64,000 nucleotides of DNA from Cucumis sativus. Its lineage: Eukaryota; Streptophyta; Magnoliopsida; Cucurbitales; Cucurbitaceae. Positions 36,754 through 49,175 of this stretch are shown here, piece after piece. The notes beneath the pieces are model-generated. The model made no database searches, was not told the origin of the DNA, and saw only the letters and a program-made list of their open reading frames with translations. The stretch spans positions 20,488,307 to 20,552,306 of the forward strand of contig NC_026661.2 in the NCBI RefSeq assembly GCF_000004075.3. The letters run 5' to 3'. How positions within the stretch are numbered: the stretch's first letter is position 1; each line of letters starts with the position of its first letter. A program made the translations under genes and the position numbers.

Positions 36754-39700
36754 ATGGGTTGGTTTGCTGACACCTTCGACTCCACTGAATCCATTAAGCT
36801 TCGTCAACCTCTTTCTCAAGCCGTTAGTCTTGGTGCGTATTCTCTTAGTCCTTTTTTCGTTCTTGATCCGTGTTCTATCCTATAACCCATGATTGTTTGT
36901 ATGTCTTTAATCAACTTTGGGAGTTCCATAGAGCTTGTTATTGATTGCAAACGAATTCAAGAAACCATTTTTTTTTTTCTTGATCCGAATGCTGGGTACA
37001 AACTCATTTAGTAGAACTGTTTTTCTTTCAGGTTTGATTGTTACATCTGCTCTTATAATATGGAAGGCATTGATGTGCATTACTGGAAGTGAATCCCCTG
37101 TTGTTGTTGTCTTGTCTGGAAGCATGGAACCTGGCTTCAAGAGGGTGAGTTTGTTTTGTAACTTCTGATAATCTACGTGATTCTTTTGATATGTGTTTGT
37201 ACATATATTTCTAGTTAGCCGCCCAATTATAAGGAAAATCACTCTTCTATTTAAGGTTCGTTATATAGAAAGTGGAGAAGGGACTGGGAAGAGGCCTCTC
37301 TCTCTCTCTCTCTCTCTCTCCCCCTCAAAAGAAAAAAGGAGGAAAATAAAGGATTTTTGTAAATTGAGGAAGTGGAATTAGGAAAATGTTCATGTTATTT
37401 GGAGCAAGTTTTTATGGTCGTCGGATGAGTTTTGTGGTCAATTATTGGAGTGAGGAATCACAGCTCTCCCCCTTCTGAGTTCAATTAATATTTGGGGGAA
37501 AATCCAACTGTAAACCTTTGGGATGATAATTGATGCCTTGGATTCACTGAGCAACGTGGACAATTTCTTCCCTTTTTAACAGAGTTGTTTGGTAACATCT
37601 AAGTTCTTTAGGAGGCTGGGGTTTCTTTGGCTATCAGGAACTTTTCTAGGAAAGAAATGAAAGGATTTAATTTACTCTATGTCTACTGACGGATTGGGGA
37701 TTCAAGCTGCATTATGTAGCTTTTCTTTTGACCTCTTATTGTTTCTGAAGTATTTTGTACGACTTTGTGTGGGGATTACGAGAATTGTGTCTGGGAAGAT
37801 ACTCCTTACTTACTGCACATGTTCCCTTTATCTTTCTCCTAACTTAGCATCTCATCTAATCACATCAATTTATACTGTGTTCAGGGTGATATTTTGTTCT
37901 TGCACATGAGCAAGGATCCTATTCGTACAGGGGAGATTGTTGTTTTTCATATTGATGTAAGTATTTGTTGAAGTTTATTAATACAGAAAGTTTTTACGCT
38001 CATCGCACGGTGGACACTTTAGATGCATCTCTGGATACTAGGCTTTCCAATGTCGAATTTTCATTTTAATGCTATCAGAAGGGCATAAAAAGTTATTTTG
38101 AACTGATATATTATTTTGTTGTTTATCTTGTCCAGGGCCGTGAAATTCCAATTGTCCATCGTGTAATTAAGGTGAATCCAATGTACTGACCTTTTCATCA
38201 AATCTTAATCTCCTTTGCAATCTGTGTTATCATTTCATTCAAGAATGAATTATCTGTTCCACTACATGACACTCTCTACAGAATTATGCACTTTGAGTTC
38301 TTGAAGACTGATTGTAGTTTCATTCCATTCTTATTATCTGCTTTCAGCTCTTTTAAGAGGAACTACTCTCAGGAAAACAGAACATGTTAATTGCTAGTTT
38401 TGATGTTTCTTTAAATGGGAATGCCAGCAAACTCAGGTTGTTGGTTTGATACAAGAATCTCACAAGGGCCAACCAGATTAATTGGAGTTTTTCATTCCTG
38501 CAGGTTCGCGAACGTCAAGATAGTGGAGAAGTTGATGTACTTACTAAAGGTGCCATTTGTAAAACAATATAGAATAAATTGTTGTGAATTTGAGTAGTTA
38601 TTCTCAGAAATCTTTTGTGATTAGAAAGAGTTTTTAATTGATATTTCTTTTGTAATTGCGCCGTTTCTTCATAGTCTCTTTCTTCTTCTTCTCCTCCATA
38701 ATACTTGCCTTTCCGTTGCTTCATCAGGAGACAACAACTACGGGGATGACAGACTCTTGTATGCACATGGTCAGCAATGGCTTCAACGGCACCACATCAT
38801 GGGCAGAGCTGTGGGGTAAAAAATTGCACAACTTTTCTCCTAGGTACTTAAGGAGCCATTTTGTTTAGCCTCGAGAGTCATTAGGTCGGGAGAGGAGTTT
38901 AGTTATGGGCTAAGAAACATGAACACTTCAGTTTGGCTAACATGTCAGACATTTCGATACTTGGTGGACACCTATCGACACATGTTAGTTCAATGATGCA
39001 TCAGACGCATAGAACACTCGCTGAGTAAACTAAAAGACACATATATGACAATAATAACTTTTGAGTGTGAAATATATCAAACTAAATCTTTTAAACATAT
39101 AAATGCATCAATTCTCAATTCATTTACTATGAATTTTCTTTTACTATATATATATATATATATTTTTTTTTTTTCTTTTGAAGAAGTATTGTGATACAAC
39201 TTGAGGGTAGATTTGAACCTGAGACCTCTTGTCTTCGAGTACATAAAAGTGTCAGCTGAGTTGAGTTCATGTTGCATTATATATCTTTTAAAAGTGAACA
39301 TTGTAATAATCATGTCCATACCGTGTCATGTCCTAGATTTTTAAAATGGCATGTCACCGTGTCCTTGTCTTTTCGTATGTGTCTATGTCCATACTTATTA
39401 GGTTGTTGACTCATAGTGTAAGGAGCTAATAAGTCGTGGAATTGATGTTTTTATGTTACTCACAAACTCTTTAGGTCAAACCGGGAGTAGAGTTAATTTT
39501 TCTCAACTCCTACTCCTTAGTCTACCACACAGTAAAAATGTATATTAAAGGAAACACTCGAAAAGTCTACAATTTTCTGAGGAAGAAGTGATGATTACTC
39601 GATTGATGTATACATGATTACACATGTGCTTTTTTTAGCTTAAAAGTCCATGATAAGCTCTTGAAGTGGCTTGTGGAATGTCTTCATTTCTCAGTCCTTG

Positions 39701-39983
39701 AAGATTCTGTACCAAAAAATTGTTTACTGGTTGACTAAGATAACAAATCTCGTCATGACTGTGATCCTCAGGTTCTTACCATACGTGGGATGGGTGACCA
39801 TAATCATGACAGAGAGGCCAATTATCAAGGTTGAATACTACAATTTCTACTAGTCTTGCCTTTTACTCAACTTTAAAGGTTAAGGTAATTTCTTGAAGTG
39901 TTTTGTGCTCAAGTTATTCGTATTTGTTGCAGTATATTCTGGTTGGTACATTGGGATTGCTTGTATTAATTTCCAATGATTGA
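36754..39983 (+). CDS. SEC11: Signal peptidase complex catalytic subunit SEC11
   Basis: ER membrane serine protease that removes signal peptides from secretory proteins. Eight coding exons: 36754-36832, 37032-37144, 37885-37956, 38136-38171, 38504-38549, 38728-38815, 39772-39829 and 39933-39983, all in phase, 180 residues, the normal length. [20 protein letters not shown] is followed by a membrane helix ([15 protein letters not shown]). Then come SGSMEPGF with catalytic Ser57, [19 protein letters not shown] with His96 in place of the bacterial Lys, [18 protein letters not shown] with Asp122, and [16 protein letters not shown]. The Ser-His-Asp set corresponds to that known for eukaryotic SEC11. 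The C-terminal helix ends LLVLISND. Intron 2 holds a (CT)13 tract and intron 6 a SINE-like insertion. The gene looks functional. Confidence 0.97.
37296..37321. repeat. (CT)13 microsatellite in SEC11 intron 2
   Basis: An uninterrupted CT run within the intron between 37144 and 37885. Confidence 0.9.
39163..39270 (-). mobile_element. SINE-like insertion in SEC11 intron 6
   Basis: Read on the minus strand, it has ACTCAACTCAGCTGACAC (A-box-like, rc of about 39250-39268), then GGTTCAAATCTAC (B-box, rc of 39207-39219), then an A-rich tail (rc of the T run at 39163-39174) beside a TA repeat. Head, internal promoter boxes and tail in this order mark a tRNA-derived SINE. It is antisense to SEC11. The AT-rich flanks hide any target duplication. 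Confidence 0.55.
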
Positions 39984-40810
39984 GACTGAATCAAAGCTAC
40001 AAGTATTGGCGATAACCACAGTGGAGGCAATGAGAATCAATCAGTACCAGCAAACTAGCTTCTTACTCTTGGTTTTCACATTCTCTTGTAGGAAGAACAA
40101 CCAAATTCCATATGATAATTACTCAGATCAGATTGTATTTCTTTCTTTCTTCTGCCCTTACAGAGCTCTAATAGTCTTAAAAAGAAAAAGCTTCTGATGA
40201 TCTATGGTTTCCAAGATCAAGATAACCAATCAAATGAAATAACCTCCAAAAGTTTTCTAGTTAGAATCAACCTTGAGATTCTAATAAAAATATGAAATTT
40301 GTTCAAAAGATTACAAAGAGGTTGTTGACAAAAAGATTGTTTTTTTCAAATGAAATGAATACTGGATTCATGTAACAAAGAAAGGTTTTTCATTCCTTAG
40401 TCAGAAAAATATGTCAGAATTGACTGGTAGAGTTGAAAACACGAGTTTCTTCCATATTTTGGACCTTAGCTCCATGGAAAGTACGGTATAAACTGAATCA
40501 AATTCTTTGGTAAAAAAAATGTTGGGAGGATGACCTGACAATTTCTCACAGCTAAACTTGAAAAATGGGAAATAGTGTTTACAGATGACATAGAAATTCC
40601 AAATTTGGAATGCAATAACATCTGCTCATAAGCTCATTCAATGTTTGTAATCAAAATGACCATATTCTACTTTATCAAAAGATGGGTTACAATTTTAACT
40701 GGTAAGTAAGAATCTGTTCTCAAACATTTGAAGATTGTAAATTTACTAAAGCATTAATTTGAAAGGGAAAGTGGTTACATACACAAATAACAAAACTGAG
40801 TTTCTTAAAA
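39984..40810. other. Convergent 3' region of SEC11 and the RRT-like gene
   Basis: The two genes are tail to tail, with 827 bp between their stop codons. This interval holds both 3' UTRs and no further gene. Confidence 0.7.
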
Positions 40811-43160
40811 TCACAATTTGAACTCACAAAAACAGTCGGATAATGCGGATCCCCTGCCCATGGAAAAATCATCTCTATGAGTCTTCCACAAGGCTTGGTC
40901 TAGCTCCTTCCCCTCAAGCCCCTTGTAAGTGAACTCTGCAAACGCTCGTCTACTTAAAAACAATGTCTTCTGCTTACCGTTGAACGCTCGCATTGCTGCA
41001 ACCATTTTGTCCATATTACCAAAGAACGTGGCTACATAGTAGTCACTGTTAATTGACACATAATAATCCAGCGCAGCTTTTGTGTTCCCATGCATGCTCG
41101 AGAAATCGTTGTTACTGAGGAAACTAGACTTAGTTACTACATTGGTATAAACTGATGTAAAGCCTTCTAGCTCCATCAAACCATCACCAGCAGCCAAGTA
41201 AATGTTTGTGTTAGTTGGAATATGAAGCGCTTGAAATATGAGGGCTGTCTCACGGGGTGTGAGAGGACATTTCCCCCTCTTCCTCCATATTTCAGCCAAC
41301 TGTCCAGTCCATGGTTTTCTATCTCCCCGAGTTGCTTCGATTGCTTCTAGAGAAGTAGGAGATAGTCCTTTATATTCACATTGGCTGTAAGCCACCATAT
41401 CTGGCTCGAAACGAAGATGAAGAGAGAGAAAGGGTTTTGGTATGGCTTCTAGAAGCTCCCTGGCTTTCTTCTCCACCGATTTAGCAAGGCGTAAACCGTT
41501 GTAACAAACCTGACAAAGGGCAGCTTTTGCATACTGGGGATACCTGTAAAATGTTTTGTAGGTATTTTCAAAATGCAAGGGAAGGTGGTGAGCTCCTAAA
41601 AACAAAACTCCTGAATAACGCATACAATGCTTTAGATGGAGTTTAAGGGGTCAAAGAAAGAATATCCAGTTTTGAAGTACCTGTCCCTTCTCTGGCTCAT
41701 TGCTGGAGTTATTGAAATATAATGATGTTCCAATAGGGAAGGAAGGACACTTTCAATATAGTCAAACTGTCCTTTGCGTTTGCTGCAATCCACATGATAT
41801 GGCTCTTTGGACGCAAATTCTGGGGGTAACTCTTTGGCAACTTTTACATAACCATTCATCTGACCAATGAAATGGTCAACATCAAATACATCTGCAAAAC
41901 CACTGGAAAAACACCAAGGGTAAGCATGCTAGCAACTTATTTATTATTTCTTTGGTGCATGGAAAATGTATTTGAATGTATTACCGAGAAGTCCGTAAAT
42001 GAATTAACTACAACTACCATGGATTTGTGAATAAAAAGTAGCAGGTAGATCAATGAAGAAAATAGCATATAGGGTCAAAAAAGAAATTGTCATGAAATAC
42101 CTAGATTCGTTCCAATATGCAGCCACTTCAAACTTTGGCAAAACCAAGGTTGCATTCAACAGCCGTGCTATTCCAACTCCATCACACAACTGCACACATA
42201 ACAAAGGTCAACAGCTTTTAGCAATAAAATTTTAACCAAGTAATAAACAAAATGAAATTAAATATACGATAAACTCGTTGAATATTACATCTCTTCTCAT
42301 CTGATTGAGCCCACCATAGCAATCCACTCGTATATATCCATTGGTATCAGCAGGTAGAGCTGCAGCATTTCAACAAAAAGTCTGCAATGAAAGTCAATTA
42401 AAACTGACTCAGACAATCAAAACTTATCAGAAACCCCTCCCAACACTTGTTCTACTCAATTTATTCCATGCAATTATGTCTTCGTGAATTCCTACTCAAG
42501 GATTCCCGAGTACCCAATTCTCATCACAATTCATCCAAACAAAGGAAGTAGTTTACCAATTAATGAGTCATGCTATTACATTATCAACAGAGTCGAAAAC
42601 AGAAAAAAAAAAAGAAAAAGAGAGAGTAAACAAGAAGATGTGACTAGAAATCAAATCAGTTTACCAGGTAGGTGACCTCGAAGCCACCACTTGCAAGGCC
42701 TCCACTCTACTATCCTTCGAACACTCCATATATCCGTGTAGCCTCTGCAATTTAACATTGAGACAATTCAATCTTTCAGCTGGAACTGCAGGTATTTTTA
42801 TATTTCACAAAAGGAAGTAAAATAAACCACCGTAAGGGGAGCGACAGGTGACAAAGCCCCAACTATTAGATCCGAGAAATTTCAATGAAGTTCAAATTTT
42901 GTACACATTTCTCCACTATCACAATGCAATCACACAGTAGAACTCAATGAACAAATACTAATTAAAAAAGGGAATCGTGAACTCCAAAGTCAGAATAGAA
43001 AACAAAGGATGAAGGAAAGTACAGGTTACCTTCGGTTAGTAAAAGAGAATGAAGTATTGGAGAAAAACGAAGAGGGGGGCGACAAAAGAAGCACCGCGAA
43101 GGACAAAGAAAGAGTGACAAGAAGAACGCTAAAGAATGGCTTCACTGAAACAAGAAACAT
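40811..43160 (-). CDS. O-fucosyltransferase family / RRT-type (GT106) glycosyltransferase
   Basis: Exons are 43030-43160, 42665-42744, 42289-42359, 42101-42189, 41681-41902 and 40811-41543 (complement), in phase, 441 residues. An in-frame ATG at 43328 would add 56. It is a type II membrane protein: the N-terminal hydrophobic segment (VKPFFSVLLVTLSLSFAVLL) is a signal anchor. Then come WSVRRIVEWRPCKWWLRGHL, TNGYIRVDCYGGLNQMRRD, DGVGIARLLNATLVLPKFE, RKGQFDYIESVLPSLLEHHY, HLRFEPDMVAYSQCEY (240-255) and NIYLAAGDGLMELEGF, ending ALSDCFCEFKL. This order matches plant DUF246/O-fucosyltransferase proteins close to the RRT enzymes, which add rhamnose to rhamnogalacturonan I in the Golgi (family knowledge). 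Rhamnosyl activity here is an inference; the domain family is certain. All conserved blocks are present. Confidence 0.92.
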
Positions 43161-44223
43161 TTCAGATCCAGTAAAAGCGTTGTTCCTCACCGTCCAAAAG
43201 AACGGATCCGGTGGGAGATTTGGTATTAGAAAGGATCGAATCACACAAGGAAAGGACGTTCTTCTTCGCTCTCTCGGCCTCACTTTAATCGTCCTCTTCA
43301 CCCACCAGATCTTTAACAATAACTTCAACTTTTGGACTTCTCAATATAATTTAATTTAATTTATATATATATATGAAAAATAAATATTTTGTGAAATATT
43401 CCTATTTTTTACAATTTTCTTTATTTATTGTTTTTCGTTTATAATTAATTTAATAATTTAATATCTTCCAAAGTTATTTATATATGTGAAGTACCCCTCC
43501 TCATAATTAGAATTAGAATGTATATAACCTAGCCCTATTCCGGTTTCGCCCGGTATGGAATGAACTTATAATCATGGAATCGACTCGATCATCAGATTAT
43601 AGATTATAAGTTCATAACCCTAGCCCATTCCCATTTTGGGCGGAACAGATATTCCAGTTAGTAAGAGGGATCTTGAACTAAGAAATAGATTCTAGAAGCT
43701 AAACTAAAAAAGGGTATCCTAAGCAATTTCAATAATCGGGTTCATTGATATTCCTGGTATAGTAGATGCTATCACACATACAATCATACTCAATTCGATG
43801 GAATTGTTTGATCTTAAAGAAGATCTTCTATAATTTCGCACGTGAGGGCTAGACCGAAATAGGGCTAGGTTATATACATTCTATAATTTCAAACTCAATC
43901 TATAATTCGATGGAATTGTGTTATTTAGATTGAGTCTATAAAACGATAATTGTAATTATTTAGATTGGGTTTGAACATATTTGTATAAAGGTAAGATTTC
44001 TTCCAAAGTTTGCTTTGCACAACAAGAGAGAAGAACTGGAAAACAACTAATAATTGCCACCCACCTGTGCGACATAATTTCCTGCTACAAACTATACCAA
44101 ATGGGGAAAAAAAGTTTTGAAAATGCATACAATTCTCCTCCTATAACATTCAATTCGTCTATATTCTCTCCACAGCATATAAGGTAAACAACTGAGGCAA
44201 TAGGCTGCTGATCATCCTAATGA
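43161..44223. other. Spacer between RRT-like start and GT4 stop
   Basis: It holds the RRT-like promoter, the plastid insertion described separately, and the GT4 3' UTR. No independent gene is seen. Confidence 0.6.
43515..43918 (-). other. Nuclear plastid DNA insertion (NUPT) with ndhB 3' end, rearranged
   Basis: On the minus strand, 43704-43848 reads as the C-terminal 47 codons of plastid Ndh[21 protein letters not shown], then [20 protein letters not shown] and an IAQDTLF-like end. The Gln codon of that end is TAG, a C-to-T change, so the copy is dead. The 3' flank 43530-43703 looks like the plastid spacer after ndhB. A perfect 22-bp inverted repeat (43515-43536 and 43861-43882) encloses the fragment. 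The right flank to 43918 repeats two short ndhB words (TTCTATAATTTC and AATTCGATGGAATTGT). It lies between the RRT-like gene and the GT4 gene. Confidence 0.85.
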
Positions 44224-47200
44224 CTAGGAGTGGCTCTTTGCTTTTTCCATAACTTTCTTCAAAACAACAGCAATTCTTTGCATCATGTGCTGTTCAAGGA
44301 ACATTTGCCTCACCCTCTCATATCCTTTCTTACCCATGGTCAGCCTTCGCTCAACATGTGTTGCTAACTTTACAATGTTATGTGCCAGTGGAGTTACGCC
44401 TTCTTTCCCTGCAGGATGTAACAAACCTGTCGTCCCGTTCACTACGATCTCCATTGTTCCTCCAGCAGCCGTGCCCTTTATGTACACACATGTGAGAATT
44501 CTTAAGAAATGTAGTTTTCTTAATTTTCCAAGTGAAATGAAAAAAAGAATTATGAGTTTTTGTTGAAGGTGGGGAATTTCAAAAGATGTACAACGAGACA
44601 CAACTTACCAGCACGGGTAGTTGAAACGCCATGGCTTCAATCGTTATCCTTCCAAAGCATTCTCCCCTACCCTACACACATACGGTAAATTCCATCTTTG
44701 AAGGCCAGAAATATTGAATCTGATGGGTTTCACTATGCAAATATAAATCAAGATCCAGACATTATACCATATAACTAGGAATTCAATTGGAATTTATGAG
44801 ACTTTTCATTCATCATAAAACCAATTGTAGTCTTGTCCAAAATTTGCATTCCATTGATAAATAAAGGTTTAGAAAGTTAGAAATAGAAGGTCGTGATACT
44901 GAATAAAGTAATTCTTGCAAAAGCTAACATTTGGAGAAGCAATATGGAAGGTCTTCAAACGAGAATGGGGAGAGAAAAAGAAAAGGGAAACAACCGATCC
45001 AACTAATGGTCGCATAGGCAAAACAATGATTATAACCATCTAGTCAAGGAAAAACAAGCAAATGAAACTAGTACGAACATAGATAAAGAATCGTGCATAG
45101 TTTATTTTTGTGCTAGTTTCTCATATAAATTCAGTGTATGTTAAACAGTTAAACTACCTGAGAGTTTTGAACAAGAACATCGATGGAAGCTAGATAAGGA
45201 GCCACAGACAGGGTTTTGTTCACAAAATGAACACGATCCTGAATTTTATTCTCATTTACGAAGTTACGCAGTTCTGTTTCAAACTTTGTATGAGCATTCA
45301 TGTCACTGCCAACTACCACTGCATGAATCCTTGGTACCCGCAGCTTTTTATCTTGGATCATTTGCAGGCTCTGGTGAAAGGCTCTGAGAAATAAATCCTG
45401 ACCTTTCCCACGAGAAACACCTGGAAACACATCGATCACATGTTGCAATACATTTCATATTAATATACTTTATCAAGGAAGGATGGAACAAAAATAAACT
45501 TAGTTCACAGAAAGAGGCTTCATTCTATTCCATTATTGGGGCTGGGGAAGATAAGTTTCCAGGGACATAACAAGTTGTCAACAGAGACCATCCCAAATAC
45601 AGGAGAGAGTCTTACTATTCTTGAGGGAATTTTTTTTACATGCAAGAGATTCTATATTCTAAAAACCGGTGGCTCGCCAACTTTAGATATAACAGAGTTA
45701 AGACTTCATTCAAATACTATATCAATAGCTGTTTTCTTTCCTAGAGAGCACTGTAGCTGGGGGAAGAAAAGTTACAGCTGGAATTTTTATGATAGGACAT
45801 GAAGGCATTGGGAAAAAAGAAAAAGACAGAGAAGGGTGTGGGCCATTAAAACCTATAAGCTCTTCATGTGGGAATGCACAGTTAAAACTATTGCATAACA
45901 AAGAAATTTCACTTAAGAAGGCTGTAGTCAAAATAAGGCATAGAACCCAGATGAACACTAGGAACAGAAAATGCCAACAAAAGAAAGAAAGAAAAAGAAA
46001 AACAAACCAGTAACAGATCAATCGACAAACGGAGCAGAAGTTTACCATCAGGAATATGAGCTTACTATTTATAATTGCAAACAAAATATCTTCATTCCGA
46101 ACTCCAAGGGATTCGCGAATATGCTCTCGAAGAACCCTCTTGGCCACATTATTTTCAGCCACTTCCATGAGGTCTTTACTATTGCCAAGATGCACAACAT
46201 AAGTTTCAGGCATTTGAATCCTGAAAACATATAGAGAAAAAACCTGTGATTATGACCAAAAGGTCTAGGAGAGTATACAGGGGGCATCGCCAAAAAAACA
46301 AATGTATTTAAATTTGGACCATCCAAACTGCCATGTGAAAAAAGGAAGAAGATCATCCGATATCTAAATTATAGTTTGCACCAGATTTTTAAACAAAAGC
46401 ATAATGCTCTATACCTCAGCCAAGGGGGTTAATTCAGATTTGAAAATGTGTAAATAGTCAGAGTAGACAATTAAATCACCATTGTTAAATCAACCTCACA
46501 ACAAGAGTAACGTTGGAAAGAAGTACCAAGTAGAAAATTCTGATGTTGAGATCAATCAACATGAAATAAAAACGGGAAGGAGATAGCACGAAGCTAGCTC
46601 ATGATTATACTAGTAAAAAGGATCAATCCACTATATCTTTTTATGTAAACATATTCTCGTCATTATTAAAACCATACCCCAATCGATCCCATGTTCTGTT
46701 TTTCCAGTATTCCGCAGTTGTATGTGAATCAATCATGGCACCTGCAACAAAAGGGAGGTGCTTCACATACTCAACTTTGAAATAATTCCCTCGCATCTCA
46801 TGAATCCACCATAGAACCTTGGGAAGGACACGAGGAACATTCTCCTTAAGGACAGCATCCAACCATTTCCCAGCAACAGCAGTATTTAGAACAACTAAAT
46901 GAGCTTTCAAAGCAGTCTCCACAGCTTCTTGTTCCTTAGCAGATAAAACCTTGAGAAGGAAAATCTTACAGTCACCAACAATATAAAGAGAGAAAAAACA
47001 AGTAGACCTTTTCTTCAAGAAGAAGAGACATAATATACTATCAACTTAAGAACGTGTAGAATTTGCTACTATTCCGCTAATTTTACCAAGTTTCTAAAAT
47101 ATAACTAACTGGATCATTAATAATGGTAATACAATAACATTTTAAAGGGTCACAGCTTAACTTTAGCAGCTAAATATGGAAGCCAAAACAATGTCATTGA

Positions 47201-47930
47201 GAAAAAATTTCAATCCTATAATTTCAAAATACATCAAGTATTTGATCGTTTAAGAAGAATTACACTAAACAAACAAACCAATCACATGATTACATTATGC
47301 ACTATGACCCCAAAAGAGCACGAGACAAAAGTAAACTTATTCCCTTCTGATGAATTTAGCATTGCAGTAATCAAAGAGTTCCTAAAGTGCAGACAAATTA
47401 AAAGATTAATTTAACCTGCACTCCTCGATCTAACATCTTGCGCTCCAAACTGTATACTACTTCATCAGGCTCTGGTGGCTTCTGATTAGTAATCCAAACA
47501 ACTTGAGTACCGACGCCTCTCAACAAAAATGCAAGCTCCATGAGTAGTAGAGGCCCACCTGTAGCCAAACTAAAAGCTCTCAGTCAAATTTCTATAAAAA
47601 TTTCCTTCTCAATGGCAATGGCTAAGTGGGTTACAGAGGAAATACAAATCCAATAATACCAGAAAGAGAGAGCTCATGCGAGACCAAGAGGACGAGCTTG
47701 GACTTCATGAAATCAAGAGGATTCGGAGCTTTTCTCTCGTTTTGGGGGGAGAGAATCTTCGAGCCGATACCCTTTTCTTCCACAAAACGTCTATTATCAT
47801 TACCAGTACAAGAATCAAACGTAGTCCTCATGAAGAAAACCATTGCCGTGGAAATTGAAACCAATGCTAAGATCATCAACGGCCATCTCTTCTTCGACAT
47901 TGTAACAGATGGAAAGGGGCGTTTCATCAT
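44224..47930 (-). CDS. GT4-family glycosyltransferase (UDP-glycosyltransferase superfamily)
   Basis: Exons are 47660-47930, 47416-47558, 46678-46949, 46066-46220, 45158-45420, 44609-44671 and 44224-44475 (complement), in phase, 472 residues. Met11 (47900) is an alternative start. The N-terminus has a signal anchor (WPLMILALVSISTAMVFFM). The N-terminal GT-B domain holds VLLVSHELSLSGGPLLLMEL and LPKVLWWIHEMRGNYF. The C-terminal domain holds VSRGKGQDLFLRAF and the E-x7-E motif in GRGECFGRITIEAMA with Glu372 and Glu380, then TAAGGTMEIVVNGTTGLLHP, which together define GT4. It resembles Arabidopsis At1g75420/At1g19710 as I recall; the sugar donor and acceptor are unknown. Golgi membrane location is inferred from the anchor. 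A (GAA)n tract lies upstream at about 48208-48235. Confidence 0.92.
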
Positions 47931-49175
47931 GCGTATTACAAAAGATCGATGATTTCAACAACGAGCATAGGCTAATCGGACTTCAGCGAAAACCCTCGAT
48001 TCAGTGAAGAAATATGCGTAAAGGGGGTGAGAAAATGGAATGAAAAATTGAAGATCTTGAAAAAGGGGAAAGAACCCCATAAATTCAACCGAGTAAAATG
48101 ACAAGGTGGAGAATTGGGAAGGACAAATCAGAGAAAATTCGAAGACACCTCAAACCTCCCCCCACATGGCGACTAGATTGGAGTGAAGTGGAAAGAGTGA
48201 TGATGAGAAAGAAGAAGAAGAAGAAGAAGAAGAAAGGAAAATCCAAGGAACAATGGCTCCGCCACTGCATGTGCAAGCAAGTTAGTTGAGTTTTAGCTTA
48301 GTGGTTGATTTGGAAGAATGAGGACACAGATCCAGAGCTTTCTATGGGATAAATAGTGAAAGGGCTCAACTTTCAAATATATTCATGTAATATAGTGAAC
48401 AACTTCTTACCCTTTTAGGTTTAAAGGAGCCACAATTCAGGTGGAGATGTGTTAGTTCGAATCTCTTTATTTTTTTTTACTATGCACGATGCATTCTCAT
48501 TGATAAAGGTTTAATTTTTTATCAAAGAAAAACACGTTCATTTTTATCTTAAACTTTGCTCTAAACTTCACTTTAAACTTCGATTCAATTTTTGTTAATT
48601 TAGCCACTAACTTTAATTGAAAACAATATAAAACCTTACGGAAATTCATTCATTTCAATTCTTCCCTTTCACTTGGTGCAAAACTTAAAAAAGTAATAAT
48701 AAATCGATAGTCTCTCGTTTAAGTTTGGTTTATTTTGGTACATCTAACTTTGATTAACTTTAACAAAAATGTTTATTTTCATCCTTTTGTATTAAATGGT
48801 AATCATTTTAGTTAACGCTTATGTATTAGTAATCCAAAATTTAGACACAATAGAATTGTTTTTAGACCCTCTTACCCGTAAAAATTGTTCAACAAATCTA
48901 AACATAATTCATCTCGTTCGAGGTTGAATAAGAATTCAAAAATTACAATTACTTTCTATTAGTATAAAAAGTTGAAATCAAGTGTTACAATACAACCCAA
49001 CCCCTTCTTTTATTTGGAAAAATCCAAACGAATTACACTTATTTTCAATTATATCCACAAATTTCCAACAAAATCTATACTGTTTAAAAGTACAGGTTGG
49101 CTCCACTCCATATACCCCCTTATATATACATGTATATTAAAATTTTATCTTCTTCCATGAAGAATTATCAAAGTT
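47931..49175. other. GT4 leader and promoter, and spacer to BEL1-like 3' end
   Basis: 47931-48300 is the GT4 leader with a GAA tract. At about 48440-48465 a GTTAGTTCGAATCTC word looks like a SINE B-box remnant. The rest is AT-rich and holds no gene. Confidence 0.5.
48208..48235. repeat. (AAG)n microsatellite upstream of the GT4 gene
   Basis: About eight AAG/GAA units, CTT on the coding strand, probably in the 5' leader or proximal promoter of the GT4 gene. Confidence 0.85.

Noticed and set aside
38415-38597. 60-codon frame around SEC11 exon 5
   Set aside because: It reads mostly intron sequence; the true exon is in another frame.
48098-48289. Lys-rich frame around the GAA tract
   Set aside because: It arises from the microsatellite in the GT4 leader.
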